Positions 47,841 through 55,777 are shown, counted from the first letter of the stretch. The stretch: 64,000 nucleotides of DNA from Faeciplasma sp964650705 (GCA_964650705.1 CAZYUJ010000008.1:1-64000), one strand, 5' to 3'. The notes: generated from the sequence alone by a model not told the origin. Made by a program: numbers and translations.

Positions 47841-47918
47841 GTTGGGCGAGCAGGTGTGCGGTGGAGCCGAGCCGCCGCGTTAGCGGCGAGCGAGGAGCAC
47901 TGTGCGGCGCGAGCGGTT
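47841..47918. repeat. GC-rich intergenic element E5
   Basis: A GC-rich block within the 5' leader of the kinase gene (promoter at 47945-47973, start codon at 47797). The core 47862-47909 is 36 G/C of 48 by my count and matches E1. It contains CGCCGC-GTTA-GCGGCG, a perfect 6-bp stem. Confidence 0.72.
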
Positions 47919-47944
47919 GATGAAAGCAACAAACTTTGGTAAAC

Positions 47945-47973
47945 ATTTTACCACTTTTCAAGCAATGAAGCAA
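47945..47973 (-). promoter_or_regulatory. Promoter of the pyridoxal kinase-trmL unit
   Basis: Minus strand: TTGCTT (47968-47973), 17 bases, TAAAAT (47945-47950). Confidence 0.6.
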
Positions 47974-48075
47974 TTATTTCTTTGATTATTTTTCTGCAAT
48001 TCGTGCAAAATATCAGTGCAAATACATCTTTGGGCAAAAAGTTGTCGAATTTGCCTATGAAAGGAAGGAAAAATG

Positions 48076-48246
48076 ATGAATGTATCCTCGCTCGCAAAAG
48101 GGTTAGCAGTCGGAATGGTGGTCGGAGCGGCGACATATGCTTTGACAAACGCTACACGATCTCAAAAGCGCAGCTTCAAATCAAACACCGTCAAGGCGAT
48201 GAAATCGGTGTCTAAAATGATCGACGGTTTGGGTGCAATGTTTTGA
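48076..48246 (+). CDS. Small membrane-associated protein, 56 residues
   Basis: A short ORF with a good ribosome binding site (GGAAGG at 48063-48068). The product starts MNVSSLAKGLAVGMVVGAA with one hydrophobic Gly/Ala-rich segment (about 7-24), followed by a basic tail (SQKRSFKSN) and a C-terminal amphipathic part (MKSVSKMIDGLGAMF). It recalls small YtxH-like proteins, but I cannot assign a family. It is divergent from the pyridoxal kinase gene and ends at a terminator. Confidence 0.65.
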   Translation: MNVSSLAKGLAVGMVVGAATYALTNATRSQKRSFKSNTVKAMKSVSKMIDGLGAMF

Positions 48247-48251
48247 CGATA

Positions 48252-48282
48252 AAAAGCCCGACAGGATCTTTGTCGGGCTTAC
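48252..48282. terminator. Bidirectional terminator
   Basis: AAGCCCGACA pairs perfectly with TGTCGGGCTT; the minus-strand tail is five T. It serves the small plus-strand gene and the YesL-like gene. Confidence 0.85.
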
Positions 48283-48285
48283 ATA

Positions 48286-49191
48286 TTATTTTATAATTCT
48301 TTTCTTTGAGGTTTCGGGAAGCTCCTGTGGGATCTCGGTTTCGGGAGTATCCACGAACACAGCTTCGTCCTCTGTGTCACGATATGAGAACTCGGGATTG
48401 TCCTCTCCTCTTTCATCATAATAAGGCTGGATGACGTATTTTCTGATTATGGGGAAGCAGTTAAATGCATACATAAGACCCAAGAATGAGGGAACAACAA
48501 TAAACAAGAAGGAAGTATAGGGCCAGAATACGACCATTGCGAGAACAACAAGCACAGTTACGATAAGGTTTGTGAAGCTGCTCTTGATATCAATAGCGGT
48601 AAGAAGGAAGGAGTTTTTGATGATCTTCCAAAGTCCGAGATTTGTTGAAACGATGAGCAAATAGATATAAAAATGCATCATCAGGAAGATCACAGCACAA
48701 ACGAGGCAGATGATAAACGGTATATAGAACATATTATTCTGCTCAGCCATGCTGAAATATAAAGGGAAAGCAAAGGATACTGCGACAACGAAAACGGCAT
48801 CTATCAATCCCATGATGATTCCTTGTTTAAAGTTTGATCTGAAGGCTTTCCAATAATCATGCCAAACAAACACGGGACGCTCACTTGATATGTTTCTCAG
48901 TATCTTCATAAACCCGCAAAGTGCAGGGCCTATAAACGATGCGAAAACGACAAAAGCGGTATAGAATACGATATTGAACGCTGTTCCGCTCAGATTCAGA
49001 TACTCAATAAAGAAAACGAGGAAGAAAGGCAAAAGCGAAATTATCAAAATGAAATTGAGCATTATCAGCTTAGAAAAATGAGAGCCGTAAAGCTCAAAGA
49101 ATTTGAATATCGGCGCCTTTGCATCGGGGTTTTTGGAGACACCGGGGCCTGCTTTTTCATAGTTTGAGAAAAGTCCCATAAAATTAAACAT
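48286..49191 (-). CDS. YesL-like (DUF624) membrane protein
   Basis: A 301-residue membrane protein with about five to six hydrophobic segments. The order MGLFSNYEKAGPGV, FFELYGSHFSKLIMLNFI, GPALCGFMKILRN and VFWHDYWKAFRSNFKQG-type sequence is that of YesL, common near sugar-transport genes in Firmicutes but of unknown function. Residues after about 255 are an acidic cytosolic tail. It follows the SpoIIM-like gene by 19 bases. Confidence 0.85.
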   Translation of the reverse strand: MFNFMGLFSNYEKAGPGVSKNPDAKAPIFKFFELYGSHFSKLIMLNFILIISLLPFFLVFFIEYLNLSGTAFNIVFYTAFVVFASFIGPALCGFMKILRNISSERPVFVWHDYWKAFRSNFKQGIIMGLIDAVFVVAVSFAFPLYFSMAEQNNMFYIPFIICLVCAVIFLMMHFYIYLLIVSTNLGLWKIIKNSFLLTAIDIKSSFTNLIVTVLVVLAMVVFWPYTSFLFIVVPSFLGLMYAFNCFPIIRKYVIQPYYDERGEDNPEFSYRDTEDEAVFVDTPETEIPQELPETSKKRIIK

Positions 49192-49210
49192 CCTTTCGAG
49201 AAATGATTTA

Positions 49211-49789
49211 TCAGATTGCAGAGAAAAGCCTTATCAAAAGGCAATCCAGTGCACAAATTATTGCAAGGATCAAAGAAAGATAGATGAACTTTGCGGTATA
49301 GTCAGCGGCTTCGTTTTTAATGCCCAGACGGTTTTCGGTCGTGGTGGAGAGCGCAAAATAGCACCCGGACAGATGCAACGATTGCTTTGCCTGAGTCAGT
49401 ATCACAGCTGTTGAAGCGATAGCAAAGGGCAAAAAAGCGGCAATGCTCTTAAGCGGAGAATCGCTCAAATATGCCCCTCTGACACAGATGCCCAAGCCCA
49501 TTCCTCTAAGCGCACAGACGGCTATGGATACAGGCTGAAAAACAGCACCGAAGCCGCACAGAAACAAAGCGATGATAAAAACCTCAGTCCCGAAAAACGA
49601 GGTCAGGCAGGCGCTCAGCCAAGCATCGGAAGCGCAAAGCGAAAGCTTTGTTGACATATCCCCTATCAGGATCAGCGATTCGTTCGGAATTCCGATGCTT
49701 ACGGCAACCCCCAAAGCGATCCCCAAAGCAAGCGACGGAAAGACAAGACAGCCCGCGCTGAACGGCCTTTTTGTTTTCAGCATTTCCAT
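49211..49789 (-). CDS. Membrane protein, possibly SpoIIM-like
   Basis: A 192-residue protein with about five hydrophobic segments. The central part LFLCGFGAVFQPVSIAVCALRGMGLG resembles the Gly-rich core of the SpoIIM/DUF95 family, which in B. subtilis takes part in engulfment, but the similarity is weak and other integral membrane families are possible. The ATG at 49789 is chosen for AAGGAGG upstream; longer reading would translate element E6. Confidence 0.5.
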   Translation of the reverse strand: MEMLKTKRPFSAGCLVFPSLALGIALGVAVSIGIPNESLILIGDMSTKLSLCASDAWLSACLTSFFGTEVFIIALFLCGFGAVFQPVSIAVCALRGMGLGICVRGAYLSDSPLKSIAAFLPFAIASTAVILTQAKQSLHLSGCYFALSTTTENRLGIKNEAADYTAKFIYLSLILAIICALDCLLIRLFSAI

Positions 49790-49852
49790 TTCATCACTCC
49801 TCCTTAACGGAGTATATGATGAAGGGACAGGCAATAGAACACATGAGGGAAA

Positions 49853-49945
49853 GTGCCGCAAAGCAGTGCCGTCCGAGAAGGAGCGAAGCGGCGCGACGAA
49901 GTCGCAGTCGGCTCGAGCTTCGAGGGTGGCACGGTCGGTTGCACA
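49853..49945. repeat. GC-rich intergenic element E6
   Basis: A GC-rich block inside the 5' leader of the SpoIIM-like gene. It contains three perfect mini-hairpins in a row: GC-GAA-GC (49883-49889), GCGAC-GAA-GTCGC (49893-49905) and CTCGA-GCT-TCGAG (49912-49924). Its motif CGGCTC is the reverse complement of the GAGCCG of other copies, so it may be inverted. Confidence 0.68.
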
Positions 49946-49961
49946 CAAAAGTTCAAGATAT

Positions 49962-49990
49962 ATTATACATAAATAATTTAATAATAGCAA
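49962..49990 (-). promoter_or_regulatory. Promoter of the SpoIIM-like/YesL-like unit
   Basis: Minus strand: TTGCTA (49985-49990), 17 bases, TATAAT (49962-49967), the same boxes as at pgk. Element E6 starts about 10 bases downstream of the expected transcription start. Confidence 0.72.
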
Positions 49991-50013
49991 GTACCAAATG
50001 TGGAAGTTGTGTG

Positions 50014-50047
50014 AAAAAAGACCGACTGAATTTAACAATCGGTCTTA
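50014..50047 (-). terminator. Terminator of folT
   Basis: AAGACCGA pairs with TCGGTCTT; on the minus strand six T follow. Confidence 0.8.
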
Positions 50048-50051
50048 AACG

Positions 50052-50840
50052 TTATTCGGTTGCTTCCTGTTCAGGTTTATCAATTCCAAGCTGAGAATAG
50101 AGGTAATCGATCTCTTCCTGCTGTTGCTTGACGACATCTTTAAGGTCATCGTTTTTATCCTTAAGATATTGACCCGCAAGGCCCAACGAACACACGATCA
50201 CAAGCATAAGGCAGATAATCGTCATGAAGGCACGCATGAAGTTTTGATCGCTGAAGGCAAGGTTCTCATCGACCTTTCGCACACCTTTAAAGGCGATGTC
50301 ATAAACTTTTAAAATAAACGGAAGGAAAAGTGCAAGCAAGAATATATCAACGGGAAGCTGTGCCAGATTCTTTATGGCGCGCATGGGCAATAGGGCAAAG
50401 AAGCCGCTTCCGTAATAGCTGGCGCTGACGAGTGTTGTGAGGATCAGATTGCAAACTATCACAACCGAGGTCTTTGCGACGACGATTCTCGGAAGCATCC
50501 ATTTATCCCGCATGGCGTTATATAAGAATAAGCCATAGATAAGGGCTCCGAGTGCTTCTATGAAAGTGTATCTTATGTCAAAAGCACCCGATGGCTTGAT
50601 AATAAAGCCTAATATATCGGTTACAAATCCTGCGATAAAACCGACTGTAGGGCCATAGAGCATGCCTATCGCAGCGAGTGCGATAAAGGCGAACGATATT
50701 TTCAAATTCTGCGTTATATCGATCGAGACAGTCAGCTTAAGTACGAGGTCAAGGGCTATAAGCATCGCAGTAACCGTCAGGCAGCGAACGCTCTTAAGCT
50801 CCTTTGCGGAGCGGACGAACAAATTAAAAAAGCTTTTCAT
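50052..50840 (-). CDS. folT: ECF transporter S component, folate family (FolT-like)
   Basis: A 262-residue substrate-binding membrane subunit of an energy-coupling factor transporter. The core (about 20-180) reads TAMLIALDLVLKLTVSI, LKISFAFIALAAIGMLYGPTVGFIAGFVTDILGFIIKP, as in the folate-specific FolT group. A C-terminal extension (about 190-262) adds one more hydrophobic segment and a coiled-coil-like charged tail, unusual for the family. The ECF A, A' and T subunits are not in this window. The upstream leader looks like a tetrahydrofolate riboswitch, supporting folate as substrate. Confidence 0.82.
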   Translation of the reverse strand: MKSFFNLFVRSAKELKSVRCLTVTAMLIALDLVLKLTVSIDITQNLKISFAFIALAAIGMLYGPTVGFIAGFVTDILGFIIKPSGAFDIRYTFIEALGALIYGLFLYNAMRDKWMLPRIVVAKTSVVIVCNLILTTLVSASYYGSGFFALLPMRAIKNLAQLPVDIFLLALFLPFILKVYDIAFKGVRKVDENLAFSDQNFMRAFMTIICLMLVIVCSLGLAGQYLKDKNDDLKDVVKQQQEEIDYLYSQLGIDKPEQEATE

Positions 50841-50845
50841 AGTGA

Positions 50846-50904
50846 TCCTCCTTTTTCGGGCATGATAAGCCTTTTGCTTAATATGCACAAAACCCAAAAA
50901 GGAG
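50846..50904 (-). promoter_or_regulatory. Ribosome-binding-site sequestering hairpin of folT
   Basis: On the minus strand CTCCTTTTTGGG (50892-50904 region) can pair with CCCGAAAAAGGAG (50847-50860), burying the GGAGG of folT. This is a natural off-state for a translation-controlling riboswitch. Confidence 0.6.
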
Positions 50905-50919
50905 CTATGAAAAGCTATG

Positions 50920-51032
50920 CACGTTAAGCGGGATGCGAAAACCGAACCGCAGTACACAAACGGTCTTTTCGTTTGGACAGCAACTCCCCGTCTGCCCAAC
51001 ACTCTTTCACGCTCGGTTTTCTACTCTTAGTG
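50920..51032 (-). promoter_or_regulatory. Probable tetrahydrofolate riboswitch aptamer
   Basis: The leader contains AGAGTAGA near its 5' end, a GAAAACCGA/TCGGTTTTC stem, inner hairpins, a GCGTGAAAGAGTG segment and a 3' CGCATCCCGCTT. These resemble GAGUA, GCGUUAAGUG and GCAUCCGCUCC of the THF riboswitch class, which typically controls folT. An outer stem (CACTAAG with CTTAACGTG) closes it. The call rests on eye alignment plus context. Confidence 0.6.
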
Positions 51033-51052
51033 TTAATGGTTGTGATAATATA

Positions 51053-52015
51053 TCAGATAGCGAGCTCGCCCAAAAGTGTGTGCAAGCGTTCGTCATATCT
51101 CTTCTTCATGCCGAGAGCCTCGACGATATCATAATCGACAAGCTTTCCGTTTTTCATTGCAACGACACGGTTTTCGGCGCCGTTTGACAAAAGCTCAACA
51201 GCATAATAGCCCATCTTGGTAGCAATGACTCTGTCCCAGCAGGTAGGAGAACCGCCGCGCTGAACGTGACCCAAAATGGTTGCTCTTGAGGTTACGCCCG
51301 TGGTCTTTTCGATCTGCTGCGCGATAGCTTCGGAGTTTCCCACGCCTTCGGCAACGATCACGAGGAAGTGCTGTTTCCCGGTTGCTTTCAAGTATGCGAT
51401 CCTACCGCAGATAGCATTAACGTCACATTCTCTTTCAGGAGTAACGACTTCGATAGCGCCTGTTGCGGCACCGACACTGACAGCGATGTGTCCTGCGTGT
51501 CTGCCCATTACTTCAACAACGGAGCATCTGTTATGAGACATCTCGGTATCCTTGATCTTGTCGATCATTTCGAGTGCGGTATTCATTGCAGTGTCGTAGC
51601 CGATGGTGTAATCAGTACACTGGATATCGTTATCGATGGTAGCGGGAATTCCTATGCACTTTACGCCGAGCTTGTAAAGATCGAGCGCTCCTCTGAAGGT
51701 GCCGTCGCCGCCGATGCAGATAAGGGAATCTATCCCTGCTTCGTCGCAACGCTTCTTTGCGAGCTTCTGACCTTCTTCGGTGGTGAATTGCTTGCTGCGT
51801 GCTGTGAACAAGGCTGTTCCGCCCTTGTGCATGATATCGGAAACATCTCTGGGGCCCATTTCAAACATATCGCCTTCGATAAGGCCCTGATATCCTCTTC
51901 TGATACCGATGACCTTATAGCCTTTTACTAATGCAGATCTTGCGACGGAACGGATTATTGCGTTCATGCCGGGAGCATCGCCGCCGCTTGTAAGAATACC
52001 TATTGTATGGGACAT
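51053..52015 (-). CDS. pfkA: ATP-dependent 6-phosphofructokinase
   Basis: A 320-residue allosteric glycolytic kinase making fructose 1,6-bisphosphate. Motifs: GILTSGGDAPGMNAIIR, RRGYQGL, CIGGDGTFRGA (ATP site, Gly of GGDG typical of the ATP type), CIGIPATIDNDI (catalytic Asp), EVMGRHAGHIA and LGHVQRGG. Length is standard for the B. subtilis/E. coli type. It is monocistronic or read through into folT. Confidence 0.97.
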   Translation of the reverse strand: MSHTIGILTSGGDAPGMNAIIRSVARSALVKGYKVIGIRRGYQGLIEGDMFEMGPRDVSDIMHKGGTALFTARSKQFTTEEGQKLAKKRCDEAGIDSLICIGGDGTFRGALDLYKLGVKCIGIPATIDNDIQCTDYTIGYDTAMNTALEMIDKIKDTEMSHNRCSVVEVMGRHAGHIAVSVGAATGAIEVVTPERECDVNAICGRIAYLKATGKQHFLVIVAEGVGNSEAIAQQIEKTTGVTSRATILGHVQRGGSPTCWDRVIATKMGYYAVELLSNGAENRVVAMKNGKLVDYDIVEALGMKKRYDERLHTLLGELAI

Positions 52016-52082
52016 AGAAAATCCTCCTAAGAAATATTCAAAACAAAATTTAGCTATAACATTGCATAATTATGATAATAAC

Positions 52083-52111
52083 AGAATAGCACAGCGACTT
52101 GTTAAAGTCAA
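52083..52111 (-). promoter_or_regulatory. Promoter of pfkA
   Basis: Minus strand: TTGACT (52106-52111), 17 bases, TATTCT (52083-52088). AGGAGG precedes the start codon. Confidence 0.6.
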
Positions 52112-52115
52112 TAAG

Positions 52116-52147
52116 AAAGACGTGCCAAAAATAGACACGTCTTTTTT
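52116..52147 (-). terminator. Terminator of the pseudokinase gene
   Basis: AAAGACGTG pairs with CACGTCTTT over an A-rich loop; the minus-strand tail TTTCTTATT is only moderately T-rich. Confidence 0.6.
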
Positions 52148-52169
52148 GATACTTTAGTGTATTTTTACT

Positions 52170-53927
52170 CTATCCGACGATCGAGATATCGGAATATACG
52201 GATACGTCTACATAGAGCGTATTGCCGTCAGCGACGTTGATGGGGCCGCCGACTTCAGCGGAAGTTTGGGGACAGAACACGCCCAAAACATAGCCCGAAG
52301 GAGTATAGGGAGTCTCGGTATATCTGATCTCATACTTGATATTGAGAGCATCGAGGATCGCGATATAGTCATCCTTAGTCATGTTCATGCCGAAATCGTT
52401 GATGAAGCTGGGGATGGTGACGGTCGCATATCCCTTGCTGACGGTTATGACGACCTTTTGAACGGGATAGAGGTTTGTACCCTCAGCGATATCCTGCTCA
52501 AAAATGATACCTGATTCATATTCATCGGTATAACCGTAGATGATCTCAAACTCCAGGCGTTCCTTCCAGGTATCGTTATTAACTACAGACTCGACCTTTT
52601 TACCGATGAAGCTCGGCATCACGAACATATTGCCCGTCTGAACGGTGGTGGGTTCGGTAGTGGTAACGATAGGAGGCTCGGTGGTCGTGCTGCTTGTCGG
52701 CTCAGTGGTGACGACGGGAGCGTCGCTTACAAATCCCGAATTGTGAGATTCGTCATCCGTTTTGTCGTTATTACCCGTATCGGGCAGGAGCATGGAGACG
52801 AGCATCATAAGTGCCGCACCGACAACGGCGATCAACAAAACAGCACCGATTATTGCACCGACGTTTGACTTTTTGTTGGATCTCTTTTTAGATCTCTTTT
52901 TGTCCGAAGTCCTCTTCGGAGTCTGAATCGGGATAGTCTGTGTCTGGGTGTGCTTGCTTGCCATATATTGCGGTTGCTCGAACAGCTTTGTTACAAAGTC
53001 GGTAATGGTTGCAACACGGCGGTCACAGTTAAGCTGCATTGCTTGCATAATGACCTTGGACACGTTTGCGGGAACGTGCGGATTGATCTTGGCAGGCTCC
53101 AAAAGCGAATCGTTGCCGATTCGAGCCATAGGCTCTGTGGGCATACAGCCGCTCAAGAGTCTGTACATGACGGCGGCAACAGCGAAAACATCCGTCCAGG
53201 TGCCCTCATATTGTGCGCCGGAATACTGCTCGGGAGCGGAATATCCGGCATAAAGCTCGGGAGCGAGGTCGGTGTTCACGGTTCTGATCCCGGGGATCGC
53301 AAAGCCGGTGAGCTTAAGCTCCTGTCTGTCTGTAACCAAAATATTGTCGAGGCTGATCCCACGGTGTAAGATACCCGCATTATGTATACAGCCAAGAGTT
53401 GTAAGAAGCGGCGGGAATAGCTTTTTGACCTGATCCCATGTGAGCTCACCTGCGTTTTCGGCAAGATATTGCTTCAAGGTGATAGCCTCGGTATACTGCA
53501 AAATAACGTATGCCGTGTTGTTTTGAGAGAACATATCAATCGGCGCTACGATGTGAGACATCGTTCTCAGACGGGAAAGAGCCTTGTTGAGCTCGACAAA
53601 CTCGGACATATAGTTTTTGTACTGAACGAGCGACCCTGCGTCAACAATGATCTCGGGGCTTTGTTTGGTTCGTGAGCACAAAGCATCGGGCATATATTCT
53701 TTAATGAATACTTTTTCGTTGGACACGTTGTCAAAGCCGATGTATGTTACGGATTCACCGTTAAATCTTATAACTCTTCCGACGATGTATCTGTCATCTA
53801 AAACTGTTTTCGGGGGCAGATATGAAGGATGATATGAGTTGCTGTCGGCATAGCCGCAGTGAGGACATGCGCCCTCCTGCTCGAGGGGCTCCATACAGCC
53901 CATGCAGAGCATTTTTCTTTCGCTCAT
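52170..53927 (-). CDS. Zinc-ribbon pseudokinase with transmembrane segment and PASTA domains
   Basis: A 585-residue protein: zinc ribbon (C8, C11, C21, C24), a protein kinase fold (about 46-320), basic juxtamembrane stretch, one transmembrane segment (about 358-382), Thr/Pro-rich linker, then two PASTA-like repeats (about 430-500 and 500-585). The beta3 lysine (FIKEY, K76) and the APE motif (SAPEQY) are present. But the Gly-rich loop is degraded (VIRFNGESVTY), the HRD motif is HRG (188-190), and the DFG Asp is Gly208 (LTGFA). Both catalytic and metal-binding Asp are thus lost, so it should bind wall fragments outside and signal inside without phosphotransfer. Confidence 0.85.
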   Translation of the reverse strand: MSERKMLCMGCMEPLEQEGACPHCGYADSNSYHPSYLPPKTVLDDRYIVGRVIRFNGESVTYIGFDNVSNEKVFIKEYMPDALCSRTKQSPEIIVDAGSLVQYKNYMSEFVELNKALSRLRTMSHIVAPIDMFSQNNTAYVILQYTEAITLKQYLAENAGELTWDQVKKLFPPLLTTLGCIHNAGILHRGISLDNILVTDRQELKLTGFAIPGIRTVNTDLAPELYAGYSAPEQYSGAQYEGTWTDVFAVAAVMYRLLSGCMPTEPMARIGNDSLLEPAKINPHVPANVSKVIMQAMQLNCDRRVATITDFVTKLFEQPQYMASKHTQTQTIPIQTPKRTSDKKRSKKRSNKKSNVGAIIGAVLLIAVVGAALMMLVSMLLPDTGNNDKTDDESHNSGFVSDAPVVTTEPTSSTTTEPPIVTTTEPTTVQTGNMFVMPSFIGKKVESVVNNDTWKERLEFEIIYGYTDEYESGIIFEQDIAEGTNLYPVQKVVITVSKGYATVTIPSFINDFGMNMTKDDYIAILDALNIKYEIRYTETPYTPSGYVLGVFCPQTSAEVGGPINVADGNTLYVDVSVYSDISIVG

Positions 53928-53990
53928 CGAATCACGCTTTCCTTTCAGAAATAAAAGTAATAAGCACAGTCGTGCTTTATAATCGAATAA

Positions 53991-54019
53991 ATGATAGCAA
54001 TAGTTTTTGATAATGTCAA
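53991..54019 (-). promoter_or_regulatory. Promoter of the pseudokinase gene
   Basis: Minus strand: TTGACA (54014-54019), 17 bases, TATCAT (53991-53996). A small hairpin AAGCAC-GACT-GTGCTT sits at the expected 5' end of the mRNA (about 53972-53987). Confidence 0.7.
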
Positions 54020-54081
54020 TAGAATCAGCCAAACTGTCACTTAGCTGTAACTAAGTTGTAACTTTTTCGGTCAGAATGGAG

Positions 54082-54110
54082 TTGATATTTAGCGTTGATT
54101 GTTATATAAT
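54082..54110 (+). promoter_or_regulatory. Promoter of cls
   Basis: TTGATA (54082-54087), 17 bases, TATAAT (54105-54110). AAGGAGG at 54145-54151 precedes the start. Confidence 0.75.
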
Positions 54111-54155
54111 AAAGTTAAAAAATCGACAAAATATTGTACTTTTCAAGGAGGAAAA

Positions 54156-55682
54156 ATGAAGAAGCTTTCAAAACTTTTACAAAGCAGAATGTTCATTACA
54201 ATTTTGCTTTTGTTTGTTCAGCTCGTTATATTGATAGTATTTTTAGGCGTTTTGTTTGACAGATTCGCTGTTTACTATATCATTTCCTCTGTTGTTGCGC
54301 TTCTTTCGATCGTGGACATTGCTAATTCGGATATGAACCCATCGTTTAAGATAGCGTGGCTGGTTTTAGTGCTTATCGTTCCCTTCTGCGGAACTCCTCT
54401 TTATTTAATATTCTCAAAATCAAAGCAGGATTACAGGATATCAAAGCGGTTACGGAAGTATAAGACTCTTGAAAGGCTGATGATAAGCAACACTGATGAA
54501 AATTTAGATGAGGTCGAAGATCAGGCTCCCGAAATTGCAAGGCAGATGAAATATATATCAAAAACTGCACTTGCACCCGTGTATAAAAACACGCAAACAA
54601 AATATTTCGCACAGGGCGAGGATTATTTTGAGGCTCTTTTATATGAGCTCAGGCGTGCACAGAGATTTATCTTTTTGGAATATTTCATCATCGAAAACGG
54701 AAAGATGTTCGATTCGATACTTGAGATATTGAAGGCAAAAGTGGCTCAAGGCATCGAAGTGAGACTCATGTTTGACGACTTGGGAACGATATCGAAGCTG
54801 ACGAAGAACTATGACAAAGAGCTTGAGGCAATGGGACTTAGGGTTTCGGTATTTAACAGACTCAGACCCTCGCTTGATACGTCTTTAAACTATCGCGATC
54901 ATCGAAAGATCGTCGTGATCGACGGCAACGTCGCTTTCACGGGCGGAATCAACCTTGCGGACGAATATATCAACGAGGTCGAAAAGTTCGGGCACTGGAA
55001 GGACACGGGCATTATGCTCAAGGGAGATGCTGTGACAAAGATGACCGAAACATTCTTACAGCTCTGGCATTTTTCTAAGGGTGAGTCCAAGATCGACCTC
55101 AAGGACTATGGCTGTAAGACGAGCAGCGAGAGCGACGGATATATCCAGCCGTTTGCGGACGGCCCTATGAATAACGATGAGATATGCGAAATGTGCTACA
55201 TGGGGCTTATAAACAGTGCAAGAAAGAACATCTATATTACCACACCGTATCTTATCCTGGACAATGAAATGCAAACGGCTTTATGCCATGCCGCAAAAAG
55301 CGGTGTTGACGTCAAGATAATAACTCCGCATATTCCCGATAAAAAGCTGGTTTTGGCTGTGACGAGATCATATTACAGAGCGCTTTTGAAGGCAGGAGTT
55401 AAAATATATGAATACACTCCCGGATTTATTCATGCGAAATCGTTATCTGCTGATAGCGAGGTATGCGTTGTGGGCACAGCCAACTTTGACTTCAGAAGCT
55501 TTTATATGCACTTTGAGAACTGCGTTTTAGCCTATAAATCGAGCTGTGTTAATGATGTAGAGAAAGACTTCGAGCAAACTCTTGAGCTTTGCGAGGAGAT
55601 CACATTGGAATCGATAAACAAAAAGGGCACGTTATATCGGCTTTTGCAGGCGGTATTAAAAATATTTGCGCCGCTGATGTAG
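54156..55682 (+). CDS. cls: Cardiolipin synthase
   Basis: A 508-residue membrane phospholipase D-type enzyme that joins two phosphatidylglycerols into cardiolipin. Two N-terminal membrane helices (about 12-32 and 38-60) precede the PLDc domains. The HKD motifs are HRKIVVIDGNVAFTGG and HAKSLSADSEVCVVGTANFDFRS. Length is normal. The start 54156 has a perfect AAGGAGG. Element E7 begins directly after its stop. Confidence 0.95.
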   Translation: MKKLSKLLQSRMFITILLLFVQLVILIVFLGVLFDRFAVYYIISSVVALLSIVDIANSDMNPSFKIAWLVLVLIVPFCGTPLYLIFSKSKQDYRISKRLRKYKTLERLMISNTDENLDEVEDQAPEIARQMKYISKTALAPVYKNTQTKYFAQGEDYFEALLYELRRAQRFIFLEYFIIENGKMFDSILEILKAKVAQGIEVRLMFDDLGTISKLTKNYDKELEAMGLRVSVFNRLRPSLDTSLNYRDHRKIVVIDGNVAFTGGINLADEYINEVEKFGHWKDTGIMLKGDAVTKMTETFLQLWHFSKGESKIDLKDYGCKTSSESDGYIQPFADGPMNNDEICEMCYMGLINSARKNIYITTPYLILDNEMQTALCHAAKSGVDVKIITPHIPDKKLVLAVTRSYYRALLKAGVKIYEYTPGFIHAKSLSADSEVCVVGTANFDFRSFYMHFENCVLAYKSSCVNDVEKDFEQTLELCEEITLESINKKGTLYRLLQAVLKIFAPLM

Positions 55683-55730
55683 CGCAGGGCGCGTGGGCGG
55701 AGCCGAGTGCGCGCGTGCGCGGGCGGAGCA
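55683..55730. repeat. GC-rich intergenic element E7
   Basis: About 85% G/C by my count (40 of 47 bases). It fills the space between the cls stop and the shared terminator. It shares GGGCGGAGCCGAGTGC with the related block in E8 (one inserted base) and contains alternating GCGCGCGTGCGCG. Confidence 0.7.
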
Positions 55731-55742
55731 TGACAAATAATG

Positions 55743-55776
55743 AGCACTTACAGTTCGAGGCTGTAAGTGCTTTTGT
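55743..55776. terminator. Bidirectional terminator
   Basis: AGCACTTACAG pairs perfectly with CTGTAAGTGCT over TTCGAGG-type loop, followed by TTTTGTTTT. It lies between convergent cls and the pseudouridine synthase gene. Confidence 0.88.
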
Positions 55777-55777
55777 T

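Noticed and set aside
47798..47932. Longer start for the pyridoxal kinase
   Set aside because: It would translate GC-rich element E5 into an Arg/Ala-rich leader unlike the family. The same reasoning rejects longer starts into E3 (20924 gene) and E6 (49211 gene).
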